64,000 bases of DNA from Phlebotomus papatasi (taxonomy: Eukaryota > Arthropoda > Insecta > Diptera > Psychodidae). The position numbers and the translations under genes were made by a program. The stretch's first letter is position 1, and each line of letters begins with the position of its first letter. The stretch lies in contig NC_077222.1 of assembly GCF_024763615.1 (NCBI RefSeq), forward strand, positions 24,490,001-24,554,000. The letters run 5' to 3'. This document shows, piece by piece, positions 33,638-44,600 of the stretch. The notes under the pieces were generated by a model, which had not been told where the DNA came from, ran no database searches, and saw only the letters and a program-made list of their open reading frames with translations.

Positions 33638-33860
33638 GCATAATCACAAAAATTTCTTGGGATTATGTACCAAGCGAACAGAAGTCTGTTCAACCACTTT
33701 CACTATGTATTTTTACATAGCTTTTAATGTATGATTTCGAAATATATCAGACTGATAAGTCAATTCTCTATAGAAAAATACTTTCCATTAGTCTTTAGTG
33801 TCTCTATGCAAAAACGTATGGAAAAACAAAATGTCGAGAGGCCCCTGGTATAGGCAGTAT

Positions 33861-33992
33861 GGGCTTCAAATCTAATATTTAGCCATATGACTTAACTTTT
33901 CTAATTTATAATCAGGCAAGATTTTTTTTGTGATGATATGAACGTAAGATTGAATATAAGGGCAAATTATACATTGGAGTACTACAATTGCT
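33861..33992 (-). mobile_element. MITE family H, partial, hit by a SINE
   Basis: GGGCTTCAAATCTAATATTT then AGCCATATGACTTAACTTTT and AAGGGCAAATTATACATT match the tail half of family H. The sequence is then broken by a SINE at 33993. The other half is too diverged to place. Confidence 0.55.
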
Positions 33993-34441
33993 GGGATGCT
34001 GGGGCCTCAGTGGATAGAGTAGAGGCTCTATGATTGTGAGGTCTCGGGTTCGAGACTGGGCAGCTGCAGATTTTTCAGCTGTTGTATTATTTTCGAATTT
34101 GTCCAGTGAATGAATGGAAAAGTAATGCCAATACATTGACAGTGAACCGCCTAAAACGAGAGGTTGGTATAAGAAACAAGTTTCGACATGCAGAGTTCAG
34201 TCGAAAACAAATACACATTCACTGCCCAGATCCACAAACCGAGGCTGGTTTACCGTGATATAAAGGGGTTCCTGTGTGTATCAGAACACACAAGGACCAC
34301 TGTGATATAGAGCAGGTTTAACCGCCTTTAGTGTTAAGATAGAACAGGAGAATGGGGAGTGCATAATGGGCCCAAATAAATGGCCCGGGTGCAGCGGTTC
34401 CGAAAGTAATATAACCGACCCATAGACAAACCTTAATCTTA
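33993..34441 (+). mobile_element. tRNA-derived SINE with target duplication
   Basis: An exact 12-bp duplication, ACTACAATTGCT, flanks it (33981-33992 and 34442-34453). The head is tRNA-like: A-box region CTCAGTGGATAGAG at 34006 and B-box GGGTTCGAGAC at 34046. A body of about 370 bp follows, ending in GCCCGGGTGCAGCGGTTCC and a short CTTAATCTTA tail. A related 3' end lies at 35259. It needs a LINE partner for mobility. Confidence 0.75.
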
Positions 34442-34531
34442 ACTACAATTGCTCATTGGTTAGAATTTCTAGAGACAATCGGTAACTGCACTAAATTTAC
34501 AGTACCCGTATCAGATCGAAGATGACTAATG

Positions 34532-34662
34532 AGCTGGACAGACCTACAGTTTAAGCCGAGAGATTACTTAACGTAATTATATTCCAAATAGTGATTGTAA
34601 TACATTCCCATCAGTTTTCCACTAAGCCGTCTCTCGGCTTAGGCCATAGGTCTGTCTAGGGC
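34532..34662 (+). mobile_element. MITE family C
   Basis: GCTGGACAGACCTACAGTTT to GGTCTGTCTAGGGC, with AAGCCGAGAG facing CCGTCTCTCGGCTT. It is complete at about 131 bp. Confidence 0.8.
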
Positions 34663-35121
34663 ATAAACCTTCCTTAGTGCTGTTAGATAATGCGGTGCTT
34701 CTGATGGAAATTTATCAAGATCAAAGACGTCATCTTTAATGGAGTTTATCCGATAAAACTGACTGGCTTAATCTATCTTGCCTTTAAGAGGGGCTATGTT
34801 TTAGATATCTTTATATAAACTACAGGTCGAATTCTTAGGTTGGAAGGATTGATAGGGAATGGGCTCTCTTTAAGCGACTAGCGGCACACCATCTAGGACC
34901 TAGTCGGATTCCCCCAAAAGACAAAAGTCCACACGTCATTCTTCTCTGACGTTCTACACCGGACTTTCGGTAGTCATTTCGGCTTCTCAACTTATTGATA
35001 CAGTGACAAAAATCCAAAATTCAATTACACGACAATGGCTTAGAAGCGGCCCAGTAACAGATTAAAATAGTAACGTTTATGACAGTTAGGATTTTAGCAA
35101 ACGTATAAAATTCATTGGAAA

Positions 35122-35251
35122 TAGGTTTACACATACAACTTAACTCTAGAGACGACTTAACGGACATTTAATCAAAATAATGATTAGACAACATTCCCAT
35201 CGGTTTCCTACTAAACTATCTCTCGGCTTAAGTCACAAGTCTGCCTAGGGC
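35122..35251 (+). mobile_element. MITE family C
   Basis: TAGGTTTACACATACAACTT to AAGTCTGCCTAGGGC. The left inverted repeat is more decayed than the right (CTATCTCTCGGCTTAAG), which marks it as older than the copy at 34532. Confidence 0.75.
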
Positions 35252-35258
35252 TTTCTTA

Positions 35259-35325
35259 AATGGGAATGCACAATATGCCCAAATGGTGGCACGGGTGCAG
35301 CGGTGCTCCAATTTAATCTAATCTA
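35259..35325 (+). mobile_element. SINE 3'-end fragment
   Basis: GGGAATGCACAATATGCCCA, then GGCACGGGTGCAGCGGTGCT and AATCTAATCT match the last 65 bases of the SINE at 33993-34441. Confidence 0.6.
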
Positions 35326-35399
35326 AACCCGCTTTTAAAAGCATATTACAACGTCTCCAAATGAGATTAAACCTCCAATCTAAAGTCAACATTACCATC

Positions 35400-36340
35400 A
35401 TGAGTGAGTTCTTCAAATAGGGCAAGCAAATATAGGGACTAGGGCATGCAAATGAGGTCGAGAGGAGTAGATGCAGGCAAAAAGAAGCAGGGGATGAAAA
35501 CTTGGGTCATTCGTCATAGCCAATGGTTGTGCAACGCGCAAAGCAGATAACTATTACAAAAAGCAGCCAAGCATCAGTTTATATTACAAACTTCTATGCT
35601 CAATATGCTGCACACGAGACTTCTTTTCCTCCTATTCATCTCCCATGCCCCCATACTGAATCTTCCATATACTGAATCACTTCCCTCCTCATGATCCATT
35701 TCCTCCTCACCTCATTCCTCTCTACACAGCACTTCACCATAATTAATCCAAGAGGAAGATTTTTAATTAAATAAATGCACCGTCTTCAGGTGAATTCTCG
35801 GAGCGCGATACACGCGGCTAGAATCAGAGCGTCGTTTTGAGTGTTTGTGGAGTTTTATCTCAAAATTGATCTTCCTCCTACCACACCCTACTTCCCCCCC
35901 CCAAATGGGTGGCTTCCCTCATTCACACAAAACACCTTCTCTGACAACTCAATGCTTCACAATAATAAATAGTGTGAATGATGATTGCCTGCGAGAAGAT
36001 GCGTGCCACTCTGTCACGGTGTCTTAAAGAGATGGAACAACCAAGAAATGGGTGGTTGTTGAAGCAGAGAAATGGTCGGAACCACCATCTCTCTGGATCT
36101 GCCCTCATACCATTGAGTACCACAAGAAAACCACTAAATCCTATAGAATACAAAACACCATGGAAGAAGTTTAGCAAAACCGCCAAAGTGTATTGATGAA
36201 TTTATGTTCAAGTTACAAAATTCAAAATTCAGTTGAAGTTTCTTGAGAACATTCAATGCTGTGATAAGGCGATTCCCCTCCTCGAAATCTCCTTCCCAGG
36301 ACAATCTCTCTTTAGTGAAAATTTCAAAGTGGAAACCATA
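35400..36340. other. Unique transposon-poor island
   Basis: A non-repetitive, slightly GC-richer block. Open frames at 35845-36027 and 35978-36196 (plus) and 35923-36186 (minus) overlap one another and lack splice context, so I do not call a gene. A candidate regulatory block. Confidence 0.35.
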
Positions 36341-36450
36341 TTGATTTGATAGGAGCGAATCAGGAAATTTCTCTTAAGAACGATTTTGCATACGAAATTT
36401 GATATCGTTTATGGATCAATATATTAGATGGAGTATAAAAGTTTAGTAGT

Positions 36451-36678
36451 AAGGTAAAGTGCCCTCGAGTCGACCGGTTCCTCGACTCGATTGGTAGTCA
36501 ATATTTGAATGATTTAATGGTGAGTTTCTATAAAATTGTCACTGATTCGTATTTATTTGTGGAATAATTGACCTATTAATGTTAGATCATACGCCAAATA
36601 TTAGTGCAAATATAAATAAATTGAATAAATAACCCTACCGGTCGAATTGAGGAACCGGTCGACTTGAGGGCACTTTAA
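36451..36678. mobile_element. MITE family J
   Basis: AAGGTAAAGTGCCCTCGAGT with CGACCGGTTCCTCGACTCGA at the left faces GAGGAACCGGTCGACTTGAG and GGCACTTTA at the right. The core is ATTGACCTATTAATGTTAGA. A second copy is at 55513. Confidence 0.85.
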
Positions 36679-36679
36679 A

Positions 36680-37544
36680 TTGAAAAATTGTTGTATGAAA
36701 ATTGTTTGATTTGGTAACTAAATAATAATCTTTAAGCATAATGGAAATCTTGATGGAGATACAACAAAGATAAAAATTGCTAAAAGCTCAGAAAACTTTA
36801 TTAACTCTCTTATAAAAAGCATTTATAATGTCAATGCTACATAAATAATTCTTGAGATTTAAAAATTCAAACGCGGATGATTTTTAAAATCTTTTTATAT
36901 CTTTTAGAATATTTTCGTAAGAGTATTAAGTATATCTGAAATTGAAGTGTCAACTCCAATACAATATTCATATGATTTTGCCTTTTAATTTCTTTTTTTT
37001 TTTAAGAATATTACTGTAGTTTTTTTTTAAATTAGCTTTCAGTTTAACTGTCAATAGATTTCGATTTTGGGTCTTACACTTACCTAAAATATTTTCGAGT
37101 TTCTTAACTTAGAAAAAATCAGAAAATAAATTCAAGTATTTTGAACCGATTTAGTTACAGTTTTGGTTTTTTTCTAAACTTAGAAGCTTTTCGATGTTTG
37201 AAAATTATGGACAAATTTAAGACTAATTTTTAATAGACCTCATTTTAAAAAGAATAATCAAAAAATTATACTAAAGTTTCACTTTGAATATCGTAAGTGA
37301 ATATCGATACGTACAGGGCTAAGAAATAGTCAAGAGATAGCCTTGAGCAATAATAAACTAAATAATAATTAAGCTCTTCTTCTGACATTTCTGCATAAAA
37401 TCGATTCTCAGTAACTAGAGTCTTATCTGAAGCAAACACTATTCTATCGATTTTCGGAATCTCTTATAAAATATAAAATACGACTCCTTTCACAATTCAA
37501 AACAAATATTTTACAATTTATTAAATGTTTGTTAATCTTATAGG
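36680..37544. other. AT-rich DNA, nothing recognised
   Basis: No shared repeat, RNA gene or supported frame was found. Confidence 0.3.
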
Positions 37545-37759
37545 TACGGTAAAGTGGTACAAGTTGGACAGGGCTTTTTTTTCTTGATAAATTTAGTACT
37601 TTATTTTTATTTGTATATTTTTAATGCTTTAGTTTTATAATTTGGTTCTTTGTGCTTAAAAAAATTTAGTACTGTATATATAAAAAAATCTATGTCCAAC
37701 TAGTACCGGCGAATTGTCCAACTTGTAACACTATGTACAACTTGTATCACTTTACCCTA
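37545..37759 (-). mobile_element. MITE family D
   Basis: Reverse copy: TACGGTAAAGTGGTACAAGT at the left, AATTTAGTACTTTATTTTTA and TAGTACCGGCGAATTGTCCA inside, and CACTTTACCCTA at the right. It is about 215 bp. Confidence 0.85.
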
Positions 37760-38211
37760 TGGAAGTATTGTGAATGTAAGTCCTTGAGTATATTCTAAAC
37801 AATAATGTGTAAGTCTTTTGAATATCTTTCGATTTACGAATGTTACATAAAGCTTTGAAATTACGAATGTCCTTTTAAGTATTTTTAATTTCCGTTAAAA
37901 AAACTCATATTCAGCATTACTTTACAAAATGATATTCGCTGTATTCTTAAAAGATATTATACAAAATACTTTCTCTTTTTGTGATTCTAAAAGATGTCAC
38001 TAAGGTGGGAAATCTTAGTTGACTAATAAGAACAAGTAAGTCTAAGAAGCAAATGAAATAATTAATCTTTAATTTGAATTTTTAATTAGGCTTTAGATCA
38101 GAATAATTTTACTTACAACAATAAATTGATTTAAAAAAAAATGCAGAATTGACTTATTCTATAATTTTCGTATTTGATTATGCCTTATAAACTTTCGGTT
38201 TTCTGTTGCCC

Positions 38212-38428
38212 ATGCTTGATACCATTGGAAGCTTTGTAATTAACAAATTTTCGATATTTCACAATATATATATATATATATGTGACTCATCACAACCATA
38301 TTTTAAAAACTATGGGAAAATGGCAAGTTTTCAAAATTTATTGCGGAGTTACATTTATTGAGAAACATAGGAAAAATCTAGTCATTACGAAGCTTCTAAT
38401 CGTATCAAGCATGGGCACTTTCCCCTAC
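38212..38428. mobile_element. MITE family E
   Basis: GCCCATGCTTGATACCATTG faces CGTATCAAGCATGGGCACTT TCCCCTA. Inside, inverted CTAGTCATTACGAAGCTT and GAAGCTTTGTAATTAAC blocks surround an (AT)9 run at 38263-38281. Other copies are at 48936, 56270 and 62113. Confidence 0.8.
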
Positions 38429-38429
38429 T

Positions 38430-39670
38430 AAGTTAGGACGTTTAGACTACATTTAGTATTTACTAAATTCTAGTCCGAAATTCCAATTCAGGGGTAGTTT
38501 TGAAGCTGAATTTATTTCTATTCAATATAAAAAGTGACATCTCAAAATCTTCTTAGTTCTCGATTTTAGGAATCCTAATGTACAAGACAGTTCTTCAATT
38601 AATATTTCAACGGTTATTGTTTGAATACTGCAATCAATTCCCCTTTTTGGAAGGGGATCGAATAGATTAAGTGGATGGACAGAGAGTCAGTTTGTTAGGT
38701 TCGATCGAGAACACGAGAATTTGAAGTTCCGTGTACTAGGCCCCAAGAAGTAGAAAATTAGTTATCCCATGGTCCAAGACTGTACTAATACCTTACATTT
38801 TACAGTCCTAATTATATAGTAAAAGCTACCATAAAAACCAAATCAAGTAGCAAAGATGAATTCGAATTTCATATTCAGTACGTTTTTATGGTCTGAAACA
38901 AAAATTAAATAGTCTTCCTGACGTTCAAAAACATTTGTATTTTTTCGAGAATTATTCGAAATGTGGATTAGTGTATCAATTTTAGGGATAACCCCAACAA
39001 ATACGATCCTTCATAGCCCTAGTAATCGTTTCAAAGAGATCTCTTTAGGAAGTACAACGATTACTAAATAGAAGTGAAAATTTTGTGTTTAGTCTGTGTT
39101 ATGTTATATTATCGAATTTGTGTGGTAAACTTATTGGGAAATTCCGATCTGAAAGCGTTTGTATTTATTAAATGGAATTGGACGTAAAAACCTAGGCTCT
39201 TCTTGATTCTTGTTGTTTTGTTCTTCTACTAATAAAGAAATATCTAGGCTTTTCGTCCACTGCCAGTTACATCCTATGAGACCGAATCATCACAGATGAT
39301 GTAGTAATGCTTAAGGACTTTTTCGATATTCGAAAACCTATGCTGAAAGCGATTTATATATCTGATTTTAGGAGGAATATACGGGTCGCCTATGTTCCTC
39401 ATAGGTTCCCAAGTGTTCCACGTAAGTAGTGCGGGTTCTTGAGGTAATTGCATTACAACTTTTAGCCGAAGTTGGGTCTCTCGAATTACCCAGTCATACT
39501 AGATACAGTTTCTTAGAATCAATCCATTCTTGATTTAGTAATTAGGTTAGTGTGACATCTCAAGGGAATTTGAAATGGACAAATAGTGAATGGACACAGG
39601 GGAAGGCTTCCAATCTCACCTATCTATGTCAAAATATTTCAATAGCTATTCTTAAGTGCAGAATTTCCTT
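38430..39670. other. AT-rich DNA, nothing recognised
   Basis: No repeat family shared with the window and no coding frame beyond chance length. Confidence 0.3.
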
Positions 39671-39679
39671 TAAAAAAAT

Positions 39680-40360
39680 AGGTCAGATTGCTCTCCTGGG
39701 CCCTGGAAAAACCTAATTATCCACTTTCCAAGTCCCAGAAGACGAAGCCAGATCCTCCTCTCTTCCTGGCCTTTCCAAGACTGCCTCATTTAATCCCCTC
39801 GTTTTATATTAGAGCCTTCTCATTCAGGAGGGAGATTCAAAGCTCCTGCGAAATAATAACGGTTTTTGTTTGACCTATAGTACCGGCTATTGTTGCCCCG
39901 GGCCATGGAATATGCAATTTCTTCACCTTATCAGACACAGGACACGGAGCCCGATACATCTTATTCTTCGCTCCAACCAAGATTGACTTCCCTTTCACAT
40001 AAACACTCACCCTTCGGGGCCGTTCTATGAAGAGGTAAGTACTAGTGAATTTCAAAATAAGACCATTGCAGGACTTATAGAAAGCCCGGCTTCTACATTA
40101 CAACAAGATTCATAAAAGAAATTTGGGAAAAGTATGTAGTGCTCGAAGCCAGAGTGTACGAAACCTTTAAGCCATCCACTGTATCCATTCGTCATTTATC
40201 TATTTCAATCCCGTTCCATTTGATTTTCATAAGTTTCAATCCATTTATTTAAGGATTTTTCAGGTTTTTCAAAGAATAACCCAGGTTCCCCAGGAAATAT
40301 AAGTAGGTTTCCTTGTTCTCCCGTCAAATTTGTTCAGATCTCCAGAATGGGTTACCGTAA
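39680..40360. other. GC-richer unique block with coding-like patch
   Basis: Minus-strand bases from about 40028 down to 39890 read openly as RPRRVSVYVKGKSILVGAK, NKMYRAPCPVSDKVKKL and HIPWPGATIAGTIG, with mixed codon use. They are preceded by a fair acceptor (CTCTTCATAG). The phase does not fit the phase-0 donor at 41243, no good donor follows, and I cannot match the peptide to a family. It may be a decayed retroelement or an exon of another transcript. Confidence 0.3.
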
Positions 40361-40368
40361 GTACGAGA

Positions 40369-40526
40369 GACTTTGACACCTCCCTGTTCGTAAGCTTTTC
40401 TTTATTACTAGAACTTAAGGATGGTCTTTACCGACCAGACATGGTAGATCGGATCGGTAAGTTCCGGAACTATCCTTAAGTTCTAGAAATAAAGAAAAGC
40501 TTACGAACAGGGGGATGTCAAAGTCA
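40369..40526. repeat. Palindromic element family O
   Basis: GACTTTGACACCTCCCTGTT with CGTAAGCTTTTCTTTATT on the left faces AATAAAGAAAAGCTTACG and AACAGGGGGATGTCAAAGTC on the right, with inner CTTAAGGAT/ATCCTTAAG. It is about 158 bp. A half copy is at 62018. Confidence 0.8.
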
Positions 40527-40542
40527 CCCGCACTTATACAGG

Positions 40543-41077
40543 CGTCAGTCCTAAGGCTTAGCCATATGGCTTAACTTTTCTAATATCTTATCAGACAAGT
40601 TTTTTTGGAAAATTTTGACTTAGATTTGGATTACAGTAGACTCTCTCAAATTCGGGCATTTGGGACCGAAATGTCAACTGAATTAAAGAGAAATTCAGGC
40701 AGCAAATTGTTTGAAATGCAACGATTTTTTGTTTATCTGCATACTCATATTGAGTTTATATGCACATTGCTATTATAAATTTCATGAGAACCTCTTAATA
40801 ATGCAAAATAACATCAAAGCTAAGGCAAATCATGACAAATTTGAGCATATTTGCTTCATTTGATAATCACAATCGAACTTGAAAAATGTCAACAAACTTT
40901 TTTCGAATTTAACCGGCGCCCGAATTACAAAGTAGCCCGATCTTAAAAGAGCCGAATTAGCGAGAGTCTACTGTATTAAGGGCAAATGACCTAATACATT
41001 TTGAAAAATCTATAAAATCCGTTGCTGTTTAAGATTTTGGGAGCCTTGGGAACTAGGCTAAATCTTTAGTCTGAAGA
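40543..41077 (-). mobile_element. MITE family H, split by family G
   Basis: CGTCAGTCCTAAGGCTTAGC at the left and TAGGCTAAATCTTTAGTCTG at the right are the two ends of one family H copy. It is interrupted at TA by the family G element 40634-40973. Joining the flanks gives the same order as the uninterrupted copy at 22420, so the insertion point is exact. Confidence 0.85.
40634..40973. mobile_element. Family G, Tc1/mariner-type MITE nested in H
   Basis: CAGTAGACTCTCTCAAATTC faces GCGAGAGTCTACTG, with TA at 40632-40633 and 40974-40975. It is 340 bp and has no transposase. The uninterrupted family H copy elsewhere acts as an empty site. Confidence 0.85.
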
Positions 41078-41242
41078 TAATTTTACGGTACCTGACCTCT
41101 TAATCCGAAATGCAGGTTAGTGTGTTATACATGGGCTTATGTAATATACTAATGTTAGTGTGACATAGTAGGTTAGTGCATGGGATTAGGGTTCAGGGGG
41201 ATTGTGGAGCACACTGGATGGAAAATTCGGAAGTAGGCTTAC

Positions 41243-41676
41243 CATCTCTTTTCCGTTAAACTGAGCGTGTGAATTAATGCCTGACGGCAGAGAGGGCAGA
41301 TAGCCGTTGGCGAAGGATGCAGTGGCGGCGGCTGCTGCGGCGGCTGCCTGGTGCTGCTGATTCCTCAGCGTTAGCGAATCGCACAGATTGATCTCGGTGT
41401 AGCGGCTCAGGATGAGCGTGGGGGCAACTGTGCCACCCACTAAACTTGGCTGCGGACAGCAGTGGCCGCAGTAGCAGAGGGCGGGATTGTGTGCCGCCGC
41501 CGGATGATGATGGATGCCCGTCTGGTATCCGCTACTGGTTGTTAGCGGTAGGGACGGGACAAAGGAATGGTGACTGGACACTGGCAACTGGGGCTGCTGT
41601 GCCTGATGCTGTATGTGCTGATGGGGCAACAGTGACGATGGCGCCAAGATTTGGGACGCCGTAACAGCTGCCGACA
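41243..41676 (-). CDS. Coding exon of an unidentified Gln/His/Ala-rich regulatory-type protein
   Basis: The minus-strand frame is open from 41782 to a canonical donor, ATG|GTAAGC, whose last exon base is 41243; the exon ends in phase 0. Codon use is GC-rich and clearly unlike the surrounding AT-rich DNA. The peptide is low complexity with HQHIQHQAQQPQ, a HHHPAAAH stretch, a cysteine cluster (CYCGHCC), the ordered-looking segment APTLILSRYTEINLCDSLTL, and an eight-Ala run coded by mixed GCN codons. It ends AQFNGKEM. There is no ATG before that last residue and a stop lies at 41783-41785, so I place an acceptor inside: TCTGTAG at 41677-41683 after a pyrimidine tract (41700-41731) is best, giving exon start 41676; GGCAG a few bases on is an alternative. 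Such composition is common in insect transcription and RNA-binding factors. I do not recognise the gene, and no domain is visible. Confidence 0.7.
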
Positions 41677-41699
41677 CTACAGATGACGCCGACGACGAT

Positions 41700-44600
41700 G
41701 GAGGAGACAAAAAGGGGGGACAGAGAGCGAGGCCCGGTGGGAAATACGTTGTGACGACAATTCTTTTCACACACAAAACGCGCTAACACGTCAATTTGCC
41801 AAAAAAGAAAACTTTATCTCTTAGACGAGCATTTGCCACCCTCCACAAAACGACAGTGCCAAAATAAGATTTGAGAACACGGGGGCGGGCGATGTATTGT
41901 TCACCCCTTTTATGGAAAACACCTTTCTAAACTCGCGTTCTCGTCACTACGAATATAATTCACCGGTATATAGATGGCTTTATCCGCTTGAAGTGGGCTT
42001 GAGATGCGGTGTGCAAGGGACTAGTACCCCAAAAAAACCTTGGTCTATTTTAGCTCCAAGGGTTTTCGGCAATTTAGGGTTTTGGATTTGTTTTGCTTGC
42101 AAATACCCTCTAGAACCGAAATATCTTAGCACTATCTCCTTTGGATTTTCAATGATCCTACGGGAGACCAATTAAAGACAAAAACGGATATGACGCGTCA
42201 AAGAAAAACGATCAAACACTGAGGATGAGCAAAAAATCCTGCAATTGTTTCTTCTTCGGTGGGCAGGTTTGCAATGGCCAAGAGAATATATGTTTGGGAA
42301 GATTCTTGTTCTCCCCGATGGATTGTATTATATGTCTGTGGTCGAATGAAGAAGTTGAATTGACTGTCTTCAAGTGCCCCCCTTTCAATTTCAGTGCACT
42401 ACGCAACAGGTTTTATATTCTATTTTCTCTTCTTACAAGAACTTCTTTAATGTTGCTGTTTCACTTCTACCTATATTACTTTTTCGGTATCGCGATGGAT
42501 AAATTCTTTTGCTTGTTGGCAATTGTTGTTGTAGCTCGGAACGCCGCGGCCAAGGCGAGTTTATTGTCCCAAGAAAATGCCTCTTTCTCTCTTTTTTTTT
42601 GTTCTTTTTGTTCTTTAAAAAGAGCCAGAACAAACCAAAGGAGGGAGAAGAAGAACTTGTGTTGGGATGATGATGGCTTGAAAACTAGCCAAGAGTCACA
42701 CAGGGGAATAATTTCTTCGAAAAACTCCTAACCACCGCTCTTGGTGTTATTCTACTTCGATATTTTTCTTATGCTCAACACTCTCGCTGGTTTATGTTTA
42801 TGTTAATAACCGCGTCTTCTTCTCAACTTTTGCTGTCTCACTTCTTATTCTCAAATGCCTTCTTCTTCACGTTCTTTTTTTTTTCTTAATGGGACGAGTT
42901 TCGATTTTAAGCGTCTTGCGGCGATTAACCCTTTCGTTTTTTTTGTTGTATTTTTTAAATTCTCTTTCAATTCTTTTGCTTGTATTTACTCAAAGAGTGT
43001 CTGTGTTGGAGAATGTTTTTGTATAGATATGAGACAATCGAAACCAAGCGCGAAATATTATTTTTTTTTGTTGTTTGTTGTTGAGTATCTTTTAGTACAA
43101 AAATCTTGGCTTTTATCTTACGATATTTGATTCATTTTAAATAATTTACACACTTGTTGATTTTTTTTTCTCTCTCTATTTTGCTTCTATCGCCTTTACC
43201 ACAAAGTAATATTTTTCTGCAATTTTGTTATTACTTTAGGAAAAGAATCTTGTAAATTGTTTCAGCTCTGTTGATTTTTCCGCACAAATTAGATGCTTTT
43301 TTATATATAAAAACCTGGCACCAAAACTACTTAATTCGTAATACTGCAATGCTTAAGGTACTCCCCTTAAACCACATACAAATCTTTGACCAACTTTTAC
43401 TCTATTGTCACCTTGTGCAATTTTTTTTACCGTCAAAACTACTGATTGTCTAACGTTTTTTTTGTCACCTACGTTCACTTGTTCTATCCCCTATAGGTGC
43501 AATCACATTAAAATAAACACTGCACTTTGCTCGGTCCGTTTGGTGTTTGTAGCACCATAAAGTCAATTAATGCAGCAGTAGCAATTTTCTATGGAGGATT
43601 CTTCCAATTCACCTGTGCTTTTTTATTTAATTTTTTTTTTGCACCTGAATACAGAGGTTTAAACCCCCACCGAAAGTGTGACTGTGGTGTAAAAGGTTCA
43701 GGAAAGAGAAAAGTTGAATGCTTTGGGAGGAAAAACGAGTTCTCAATCAGTATTCTACGCGGCGTTTTGGAATGTAAATTCCAACAGTTTTATATCTTCT
43801 TCCACGTCTTCAAGACTCTTGGCTTTTGCAGCCCAAGACCTTTAAGACTTCTTTTGTTTTTTGCACACGGGAGAATATTTTGTCCTAATAAAAATTACAA
43901 ATAAAAACGAATATGAGCGTACCTTTAAATACCTTCTCTATGCACCTCAAATATTTGAGGTTTTACGAGTTTCATACAATTGATTACTTTTATGCAGTGA
44001 CTTGGGTTAAATACTAAACCCCTTTGCGAGCCCTATGCAAATACTTAACACTAGTTTTTTTTTTACTTCTCCAGCTACCAGGTCCTCACCTACGACACGA
44101 ATACCCTTACCCCTTGAAGCTCGAAAAGTTATGTATTTGTGATTAAGCTGTGCTATTTAAACTATGTACGAGTTTGTTAATGGGGTATTATTTCAAGAAT
44201 AAGGGGCGAAAAAGCCTGTACTGCAGAGGAAAGGGTTGAAAAGTTCATAAATTGGCTTTTGATTGTTTTTTTTTGCGTTAAGCTAAAATCACCAAAACCT
44301 CGGTGTCCTGCAACTTGTAGCAGGGATTGCAATATTTGTTTTTCAAATTTCTTTTTGCAGAAAATGTTGCAGGGGGTGAGTAACTAATCGGAAGGATTGT
44401 CGTCTATTTCAATGATGCTTGAAATATATTTTTTACTAAATCTACGATTGATTGTCTAGAACGCTCTTCTTTTTTTTCACTTTAAACCCAACTTACGAGT
44501 TCTAGTGCCTATACCTCCAAAAACAAAAATAGTCACCTAGATAGCCTATGCCCTAAACAGATCCTAAAATCTATGCCTAAAATAGCCGTTTAATGCTGAA

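Noticed and set aside
38263..38281. (AT)n run as a promoter TATA
   Set aside because: It is the loop of a family E MITE and no initiator or gene follows.
41774..41782. Start of the exon's open frame as a translation start
   Set aside because: The first codons are CGC, GTT, TTG with no ATG; a eukaryotic start here is unlikely, so an internal exon with an acceptor is preferred.
41532..41789. Alternative minus-strand frame overlapping the called exon
   Set aside because: It is a shadow of the coding frame; it starts at GTG and lacks the donor-linked reading frame and the low-complexity coding pattern.
42225..42731. 168-residue open frame on +
   Set aside because: T-rich DNA gives long Phe/Leu/Ser/Cys-rich frames; no splice sites, and it is antisense to the A-rich block of the minus-strand gene.
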